36,567 nucleotides of DNA from assembly GCA_016932315.1 (NCBI GenBank), contig JAFGDD010000001.1, positions 1-36,567 on the forward strand. The letters run 5' to 3'. Positions 32,631 through 36,567 of this stretch are shown piece after piece. This DNA is from Candidatus Woesearchaeota archaeon (lineage in GTDB: Archaea > Nanobdellota > Nanobdellia > Woesearchaeales > SM23-78). The notes under the pieces were generated by a model that had not been told where the DNA came from, searched no databases, and saw only the letters and a list, made by a program, of their open reading frames with translations. A program made the translations under genes and the position numbers. Within the stretch, counting starts at the first letter, position 1. Each line of letters opens with the position of its first letter.

Positions 32631-33053
32631 TTATTTTAGGCTTTCTTTTAGTTTTTGTATTATGTTTTTGAATTCTAGCTCGTTTCTTTCCAGGTAGTCT
32701 TTCTTTATTTGGAATCCTCTGTAGTTGATTTCGTTTCTTATTTTTCTTAGTTCGTCTATCTTTTCTGTTTCGTATTCGAAGTCTTTGAATTTTTCCTTTA
32801 GGTAAGCTATTAGGCACAGGTGGTTTGTGCAGTTGTAACCGTTTTTGTACATGTGGGCGAAGATTAGCTCTTTTATGATGTCGTAGTAGGCTTCTATTTT
32901 TAGCGCGATGTATTTGTCATCTATTTTTTTGTTCCAGAATTCAAGCCTTAGAGTTGCCATTTTAAGCATTTGGCTTGAGCGTTCAAGGTCTTGCGGTGTT
33001 TTGGTAATGATTTTTTTGTCTACGCATTCTTTCCAGCTCATTTTTTCAGCCAT
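32631..33053 (-). CDS. HEPN-domain protein (toxin partner of MNT)
   Basis: 140 residues, all helical. KIEAYYDIIKELIFAHMYKNGYNCTNHLCLIAYLKE and ELRKIRNEINYRGFQIKKDYL match the HEPN fold. The catalytic Rx4-6H motif appears as RNEINY with Asn in place of His, a variant seen in archaeal HEPN proteins, so RNase activity may be lost or altered. It follows the MNT gene by 6 bp. Known MNT-HEPN pairs are toxin-antitoxin modules in which MNT adenylylates HEPN. A four-helix protein beside a DGR could be mistaken for Avd, but the MNT partner argues for HEPN. Confidence 0.75.
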   Translation of the reverse strand: MAEKMSWKECVDKKIITKTPQDLERSSQMLKMATLRLEFWNKKIDDKYIALKIEAYYDIIKELIFAHMYKNGYNCTNHLCLIAYLKEKFKDFEYETEKIDELRKIRNEINYRGFQIKKDYLERNELEFKNIIQKLKESLK

Positions 33054-33059
33054 TATGAA

Positions 33060-33593
33060 TCACTCCTTTATTTTAATAAATCCTGCTAATATGATTCCGT
33101 TTATAATGTTATTCCTTAATTCGCTTGAGAGGTTGTTTATGTTGGGCTCAAATAGCAGGTTTATTTTTCTTTTTAGCTGTTTTTCATATTTTTTTAAGTC
33201 AGTTTTTTGCTCTTTTGACTCAATGAATAGGTCTATGTCGCTCTTTTCTGTGTATGATCCTTTTGCGCAGCTGCCAAAAAGTATTATTGCTGAGGCTAGC
33301 GTTTTCTCTTTTATGTTATCTATTAATCCTGATTCTGTTATCTTGAATATTATGTGGTTGCGCTTGTATTGCCTGTATTTCTGGCTTTCTGTGTCTGCGT
33401 AATACGTCGGGTAGAGGGTTTCGTTTTTTTTCTTAATAACCCCTAGCTTTAATAGGCTTGAAATGTAGTTTATGACTGTGGCATGGTTTATTTTTAGCTC
33501 TCTTGCTATTCCTCTGACAGAATAATCCTTTGATGGGTGTTCTATGAATAGCTCTAATATGCTGTACGCGCTGTTTTTGAATATTTCATCCAT
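33060..33593 (-). CDS. Winged-helix MNT-type nucleotidyltransferase (antitoxin)
   Basis: 177 residues. The N-terminal winged helix (about 1-65: ILELFIEHPSKDYSVRGIARELKINHATVINYISSLLKLGVIKKK) is fused to a minimal nucleotidyltransferase with GSCAKGSYTEKSDIDLFI (about 103-120), the GSx10DxD metal motif. It would add nucleotides to its HEPN partner. The fused DNA-binding domain suggests direct control of its own promoter, where three AACCA sites lie at 20-bp steps. ATG 33593 is preferred over GTG 33602, which falls in the operator. Confidence 0.85.
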   Translation of the reverse strand: MDEIFKNSAYSILELFIEHPSKDYSVRGIARELKINHATVINYISSLLKLGVIKKKNETLYPTYYADTESQKYRQYKRNHIIFKITESGLIDNIKEKTLASAIILFGSCAKGSYTEKSDIDLFIESKEQKTDLKKYEKQLKRKINLLFEPNINNLSSELRNNIINGIILAGFIKIKE

Positions 33594-33596
33594 TCT

Positions 33597-33655
33597 AACC
33601 ACTTGGTTAATTATTCAACCAACTGGTTAATAAAACAACCACTACTATTTAAATG
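33597..33655 (-). promoter_or_regulatory. Promoter and periodic operators of the MNT-HEPN pair
   Basis: TATTTAAATG (33646-33655) is the TATA region. Downstream toward the gene lie AACCACTTGGTT (33597-33608), AACCAACTGGTT (33617-33628) and the half-site AACCACT (33637-33643), spaced exactly 20 bp apart. Dimers bound every two helical turns between TATA and start codon would repress. Confidence 0.65.
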
Positions 33656-33665
33656 TTTCGTTCTA

Positions 33666-34775
33666 TCATGGCAGTTTTCTTAGCTTTTGCCAGCGATTGA
33701 TTTCGACTTCCGCGATATTGCCTTTAAATTTGGCCTCAAATTCTTTTGCGATTTTCCTCCTTAGATTGTATGAGTTTGCGTTTTTTGCGTAAGTAACCCA
33801 TCCCTCGAGAAAGGCATAAACTTTATCATATGTTATCTCTTTTTCAGCATATTGTGCTTGTATTCTTGAGAGCTTGCTTCTGAATTTTCTTATGTTGCTC
33901 TTTTTCAGGAGCTTGTGATTAGGGAATACTCTTAATCCGAGAAAATTTGTCCCTGCGTGCAAAGGGCGTATTTTTGACTTATCAGGGTGCAGCTGCAAGC
34001 CAAGCCTTTTTTTAATGAAGCAGTTAATCCTTTCCTTGTGCTCATTTAATTGCTCTGCTGAGCAGTGCATGATTACAAAATCATCAACATACCTGATGTA
34101 ATACTTAGCTCTTAAATCGTGTTTTACATATTTGTCTAGCTCATTAAGGTAAACATTTGCGAAGAACTGGCTTGTTAGGTTGCCTAATGGCATGCCTCTG
34201 CCAGGGAGCTTGGTTTTGTGATTGGAAAGCATGATTTTTATTAGCCAGGTTAATTTTTTGTCGCGAAACTTCTTATTGATTATTTCTATTAGGATTTTGT
34301 GGTTAACCGAGTCAAAATAGTGCTTAATATCTGCCTTTAATACATAACAAGGCAAAGCGTTGTTTTTTGAGACTTTTCTCTTGTAATCATCAAATTTTTT
34401 TATTGCTTTGTGTGTTCCTTTGCCTTTGCGGTTAGCGTAAGAATCACTGATGAAAACTTTTTCAAAAGCCGGCTCTATTATGTTGCATATAGCGTGATGG
34501 ACTACTCTATCTCGAAAGTCTGACTTGCTTATAACCCTGGTTTTAGGATCTCGAATAATGAATGTTTCCAATGGCTTTGGCCTATAGGAGTGAAGCAAAA
34601 GCTCAACCCTGAGCAAAGAAAGGTTATTTTTCAAGTTTTTTTCAAATTCAATAACATAAGGCTTCAGAGTTTTGTGCTTTCTGGCTTTTCTCCAAGCAAG
34701 CTCCAAGTTTTGGTATGAGCATAGCCTTTCGTAAGGAGTGATTCTATTGATGATTTTGTCTCGACTAGAAGCCAT
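33666..34775 (-). CDS. DGR reverse transcriptase
   Basis: 369 residues from ATG 34775. RT motifs: KADIKHYFDSVNH (about 148-158, first catalytic Asp), GMPLGNLTSQFFANVYLN (about 194-211; the LGxxxSQ form is characteristic of DGR enzymes), and YIRYVDDFVIMH (about 226-237; catalytic YVDD). A C-terminal thumb region (FLGLRVFPNHKLLKKSN) follows. There is no maturase, endonuclease or integrase domain. The frame stays open upstream through the template repeat to a GTG at 34859, but the Asn-rich reading there is the template, so ATG 34775 is used. It copies the template RNA with adenine errors. Confidence 0.9.
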   Translation of the reverse strand: MASSRDKIINRITPYERLCSYQNLELAWRKARKHKTLKPYVIEFEKNLKNNLSLLRVELLLHSYRPKPLETFIIRDPKTRVISKSDFRDRVVHHAICNIIEPAFEKVFISDSYANRKGKGTHKAIKKFDDYKRKVSKNNALPCYVLKADIKHYFDSVNHKILIEIINKKFRDKKLTWLIKIMLSNHKTKLPGRGMPLGNLTSQFFANVYLNELDKYVKHDLRAKYYIRYVDDFVIMHCSAEQLNEHKERINCFIKKRLGLQLHPDKSKIRPLHAGTNFLGLRVFPNHKLLKKSNIRKFRSKLSRIQAQYAEKEITYDKVYAFLEGWVTYAKNANSYNLRRKIAKEFEAKFKGNIAEVEINRWQKLRKLP

Positions 34776-34857
34776 TCCACGAGCCCTGTTATTGTTGTTG
34801 AGGTTCCTGTTGTTGCCATTGATATTGGAATTATTGTCGAGCCTGCCAAGCCACAAC
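34773..34857 (-). repeat. DGR template repeat (TR)
   Basis: 85 bp directly upstream of, and touching, the RT start codon. It aligns without gaps to the variable repeat at 35249-35333 (constant offset 476). There are 17 differences, 16 of them at adenines of the minus (template-sense) strand; the exception is one C to G (34797). Read in frame, it is full of AAC/AAT codons (NNSNINGNNRN), as expected of a template whose A positions mutate. Both ends share unchanged blocks (GGCTTGGCAGGCTCG and CAGGGCTCGTGG on the minus strand). Confidence 0.92.
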
Positions 34858-35074
34858 ACAGGGTAGCCCTTCTACCTGCTGCTATGCACCGCCCATCCAA
34901 TTTAAGCTAAGGCTTTTTGTCAGGGTTGAATTTCATGGCCCACAGGTTTTGCGAGCCTTGGCAAAAGGACGTGTGGCCTCTTGCATGCCTTCCAAAACAC
35001 GCTTTGTGTTTTCAGGAGCGTATTGCTCCTTGTAGCACGGTCGAGACAAAAAATAATAAATAAAAAAGAAGTAT
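34858..35074 (-). ncRNA. Spacer RNA between target gene and template repeat
   Basis: 217 bp without a gene. The minus strand can fold: GGAGC-AATAC-GCTCC (near 35015-35029), AAAACAC-AAAGC-GTGTTTT (near 34996-35014) and GGCCACA...TGTGGGCC. In studied DGRs the RNA around the template repeat is structured and needed for priming and for cDNA synthesis. This stretch probably plays that part and may also include an intrinsic signal ending the target-gene mRNA. No separate Avd gene is seen here. Confidence 0.5.
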
Positions 35075-35899
35075 TTAATTCTTTCTAAATTTCTCCAGCA
35101 AGACGACTATTTTTTCCAAGTCCTTTGCAGGCCTTGTTCCTTTCATCACTTCTTGCGTAATCCTTAGGTTTCTTTCAACCTCTTTATTGGATGGAGAATA
35201 AGCACCTGCAACTGTTTTTTCGGCGCGTCCGCCTTCGGCGGCTAACTGCACCCCACGAGCCCTGCTACTGCCCTTGAGGCTCCTGCAGTCGCCAAAGATA
35301 ATGGAATCACTGCCGAGCCTGCCAAGCCACAACTGACTAACATAAGGGCCTTGCGAGTTTATACGGTCATTGCCATCAAAATATAATGGCACTGCACCTA
35401 TCCTTGCATCTTTCAGGAAAAGGCCATAATCCTTGGCATGTTTTCCAAATAAGAAATCAGCAGTTGAATTTTCACCAAACCCGTTAGTAGGAATGGCTTG
35501 TGTGCTTTCTAAAATGTGATAATTCTTGCTATCTTTCTTAGCCTCTTCAAGAACACTTATGGCTTTGTCATCGTCAATGCTTGCTTCTTTTCCTTTTCTA
35601 TGAGCTGCTACAGCTGATTCAGGATTTTCAAGCACTAAAGAATCCCTTAAAAGAACAATGCTCGCCTTTCCAGCCAGTCTTTCAGGGACGTATAAACCTC
35701 CTTCACGAATCCAGCTTCCGTTCTGTGAAACAGAATTCTCTTTGCCGAGCTTCATTCTAGCATGAGCCAATTCTTTTGCAGAAATCAATTTCAATCCTTC
35801 CTTTTCAAATAATTTCATCTCATCATCAAAAGGAGCTGCAACATAGAAAATAGCGCCTTTCCTTGGAACAGTTGCTTCTTTGGTTAATTCATATGCCAT
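35075..35899 (-). CDS. DGR target protein with C-type-lectin-like variable region
   Basis: 274 residues. The N-terminal part (GAIFYVAAPFDDEMKLFEKEG, SIVLLRDSLVLENPESAVAAHRKGK) is of unrecognised fold. The variable region (about 190-217) reads LWLGRLGSDSIIFGDCRSLKG then SSRARGV, the C-type-lectin end strand pattern of DGR targets. About 57 residues follow it, an unusually long tail. There is no signal peptide or membrane anchor, so it may act inside the cell. ATG 35899 follows GAGG by 9 nt; the TTG at 35908 is rejected. Promoter TTTATAAATA is near 35990-35999. Confidence 0.85.
   Translation of the reverse strand: MAYELTKEATVPRKGAIFYVAAPFDDEMKLFEKEGLKLISAKELAHARMKLGKENSVSQNGSWIREGGLYVPERLAGKASIVLLRDSLVLENPESAVAAHRKGKEASIDDDKAISVLEEAKKDSKNYHILESTQAIPTNGFGENSTADFLFGKHAKDYGLFLKDARIGAVPLYFDGNDRINSQGPYVSQLWLGRLGSDSIIFGDCRSLKGSSRARGVQLAAEGGRAEKTVAGAYSPSNKEVERNLRITQEVMKGTRPAKDLEKIVVLLEKFRKN
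35249..35333 (-). repeat. DGR variable repeat (VR)
   Basis: It lies within the target gene and matches the template repeat at 68 of 85 positions. Changed codons mostly start from AAC/AAT in the template and become GGC, AGT, AGC, GAC, TGC, ATC or TTC, typical adenine mutagenesis. At its downstream end a hairpin, CCGCC-TTC-GGCGG (35229-35241), occupies the place of the cruciform found after VR in phage DGRs, where it aids homing. Confidence 0.92.
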
Positions 35900-35908
35900 A
35901 AATATCAA

Positions 35909-36068
35909 CCTCTTGCATTTTTTTTATTATAAGAAGATGAAAACTATTATTCATCCCCCATCAATAACAGCCTTATGTGGAAGCTTATTTATAAACTTTT
36001 CGGTTATTAACCACTAACAAGTAGTCAAAGATAGTTAATAGTTGCCCTCCCCCAGTCTTTCACCCCCG
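35909..36068 (-). promoter_or_regulatory. Upstream region of the DGR target gene
   Basis: The minus-strand box TTTATAAATA (about 35990-35999) with GAAAA upstream predicts a start near 35966 and a leader of about 65 nt. Upstream, AACCACTAACAAGTAGT (about 36009-36026) matches the palindrome between the divergent genes at 25.96 kb. The right private arm of the cassette (36040-36053) follows. No gene is seen. Confidence 0.5.
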
Positions 36069-36077
36069 CCCAACACG

Positions 36078-36194
36078 ATTTCATCTAACCGTGTTATATG
36101 ACCGAGCCCGATTTTTCCCCCGAACGAACGGAAGTGAGTTCAGGGATGGAAAAATCAGGGTGCGAGGCGAGCAACTCCGCAGAGTTGCGAAGAG
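36078..36194 (+). repeat. Cassette element 11
   Basis: ATTTCATCTAAC-CGT-GTTATATGACCG opens it. CCCGATTTTTCC/GGAAAAATCAGGG is a long stem, and CCCGAAC/GTTCAGGG has a single bulged A. The hairpin GCAACTC-CGCA-GAGTTGC precedes GAAGAGTT. The helix with one extrahelical base resembles features used for strand choice in attC sites. Confidence 0.75.
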
Positions 36195-36525
36195 TTCCGT
36201 ACCTGCGCTACTTCTTAATATAATCAGTTTTCAGAACTTCGATTTGTGTAATCTTTTCTATAGGAATTTTATAGGTTTTATCGGCATGCCAACCGCTTCC
36301 TCCTCCGATTGTTGACATTTCAGGAGCTAAAACCACCATTATTTTTCCCTCCGATTCAGAAATTCCTCGATAATAACCTACTAGGTTCTGAAGCTTTCCG
36401 GGAATATCAAAACTACGCTGAACAATAATCAGCGAAGTTAATTCAGGCATATCTTCAAGTTTCATAGAGGAAAGTAATTTTGATATTAATATAAATCTTG
36501 CGGTGCATGAAGCGCAGGTACGGAA
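36195..36525 (+). repeat. Cassette bounded by a 15-bp perfect inverted repeat
   Basis: TTCCGTACCTGCGCT (36195-36209) and AGCGCAGGTACGGAA (36511-36525) are exact reverse complements enclosing one minus-strand gene. The left arm overlaps its stop region. Confidence 0.85.
36208..36465 (-). CDS. Hypothetical 85-residue protein (cassette gene)
   Basis: A small, strand-rich soluble protein (LTSLIIVQRSFDIPGKLQNLVGYYRG, GKIMVVLAPEM, GWHADKTYKIPIEKITQIEVL). No family recognised. TTTATATTAA (about 36485-36496, minus strand) is about 27 bp before ATG 36465. The longer frame from 36531 would start inside the next element and read through the private arm, so it is rejected. Confidence 0.6.
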   Translation of the reverse strand: MKLEDMPELTSLIIVQRSFDIPGKLQNLVGYYRGISESEGKIMVVLAPEMSTIGGGSGWHADKTYKIPIEKITQIEVLKTDYIKK

Positions 36526-36567
36526 TTTCATATAACTTGGGTTTTAAACGATGTTTTCTGAGCCGAG
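36525..36567 (+). repeat. Cassette element 12, cut by the window end
   Basis: ATTTCATATAACTTGGG followed by TTTTAAACGATGTTTTCTG resembles the starts of elements 2 and 6 (AAC...GGGCTTAA..GAAGTTTTTT). The array therefore continues past the window. Confidence 0.55.

Larger units (their letters stand above)
32557..36078 (+). mobile_element. Large cassette carrying an MNT-HEPN pair and a DGR
   Basis: The left arms are TCGTGTTGGG (32557-32566) and GGGGGAGGGCAACT (32606-32619). The right arms are AGTTGCCCTCCCCC (36040-36053) and CCCAACACGA (36069-36078). Both blocks are perfect inverted repeats in mirrored order, as in the 28-kb cassette. Four minus-strand genes lie inside. At about 3.5 kb it is several times larger than its neighbours. 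The right end runs straight into element 11. Confidence 0.7.
26546..36567 (+). mobile_element. Integron-like cassette array with structured boundary elements
   Basis: About ten cassettes, each with its own promoter and one or two genes, alternate with a family of structured elements. Element starts resemble ATTGAAACTAACC and ends resemble GAAGAGTT or GAAAGTC. Most cassettes start and end with private inverted repeats (for example 29130-29145 with 29490-29505, 16 bp perfect). If a cassette circularised at the end of its element, these arms would pair as the basal stem. This matches the logic of integron attC sites (RYYYAAC...GTTRRRY), and two elements contain that motif pair explicitly. Genes are found in both orientations. 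No tyrosine recombinase is in the window, and the array continues beyond 36567. Confidence 0.6.

Noticed and set aside
32631..33053. Avd accessory protein of the DGR
   Set aside because: The gene is coupled to an MNT nucleotidyltransferase and fits HEPN better; Avd is normally next to TR and RT.
33666..34857. Retron or group II intron
   Set aside because: No msr/msd layout and no maturase or intron domains; the adenine-biased TR/VR pair identifies a DGR.
34776..34859. N-terminal extension of the reverse transcriptase (GTG start)
   Set aside because: The extension is the template repeat read in frame, giving an Asn-rich string; the RT domain begins cleanly at ATG 34775.
26546..36567. Series of transposons with terminal inverted repeats
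   Set aside because: Each inverted repeat is private to its cassette, there are no transposases, and a common structured element, not a target duplication, lies between units.

Overview
The window looks like a piece of a small-genome archaeon, most likely a DPANN lineage near Woesearchaeota or Pacearchaeota. Supporting signs: archaeal BRE/TATA promoters (CGAAA-N2-TTTAAATA type) about 27 bp upstream of many leaderless ATG codons, archaeal-type NadM adenylyltransferases, and an AbrB-PhoU fusion. The lineage is inferred from gene content only. No tRNA, rRNA or CRISPR array was recognised.

Left part (1-3100): tandem-repeat intergenic DNA, a PhoU-like regulator, two candidate structured RNAs or terminators, and a tandem-Nudix protein with a C-terminal winged helix resembling NrtR regulators of NAD metabolism.

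Middle-left (3083-16503, minus strand): a tight ten-gene cluster. In transcription order: a Ser/Arg-rich protein ending in a Gly-Gly tail, a protein whose C-terminus looks E2/UBC-like, a JAMM metalloprotease, an E1-like enzyme with two adenylation domains in one chain, two unknown proteins, a Ser/Thr kinase, a NadM-type adenylyltransferase with an extra domain, a divergent pyruvate kinase and a zinc-ribbon protein. This could be a complete ubiquitin-like conjugation system wired to a kinase.

Middle-right (18108-24794, minus strand): a seven-gene NAD operon with pncB, pncA, an SPFH protein, an NAD-kinase-like protein, nadE, an NMNAT-Nudix fusion and a second NAD kinase. Its promoter carries two copies of a TAGTGT-N7-ACAC(T) palindrome. 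A third copy sits over the promoter of the Nudix-winged-helix gene, so that protein is probably an autoregulated repressor of the operon. Next come a methyltransferase and, divergently, a P-loop kinase.

Right part (about 26550-36567): an array of small promoter-bearing cassettes separated by a family of about 80-190 bp structured elements. Most elements start near CTAACCGTGTTAG and end near GAAGAGTT. Most cassettes are bounded by their own private inverted repeat of 9-16 bp, which would become the basal stem of the element if the cassette were circular. That is the arrangement expected of integron-type gene cassettes, although no integrase is visible here. Cargo includes a transglutaminase-like protein, a ParB/sulfiredoxin-like protein, an AlaE-like membrane protein, a RHH/RelE toxin-antitoxin pair and several unknowns. 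The largest cassette (about 32557-36078) carries an MNT-HEPN pair plus a diversity-generating retroelement (DGR): reverse transcriptase, template repeat and C-type-lectin-like target. Of 17 template-to-variable-repeat differences, 16 lie at template adenines. A DGR carried as one cassette of an archaeal integron-like array is the most striking find here.
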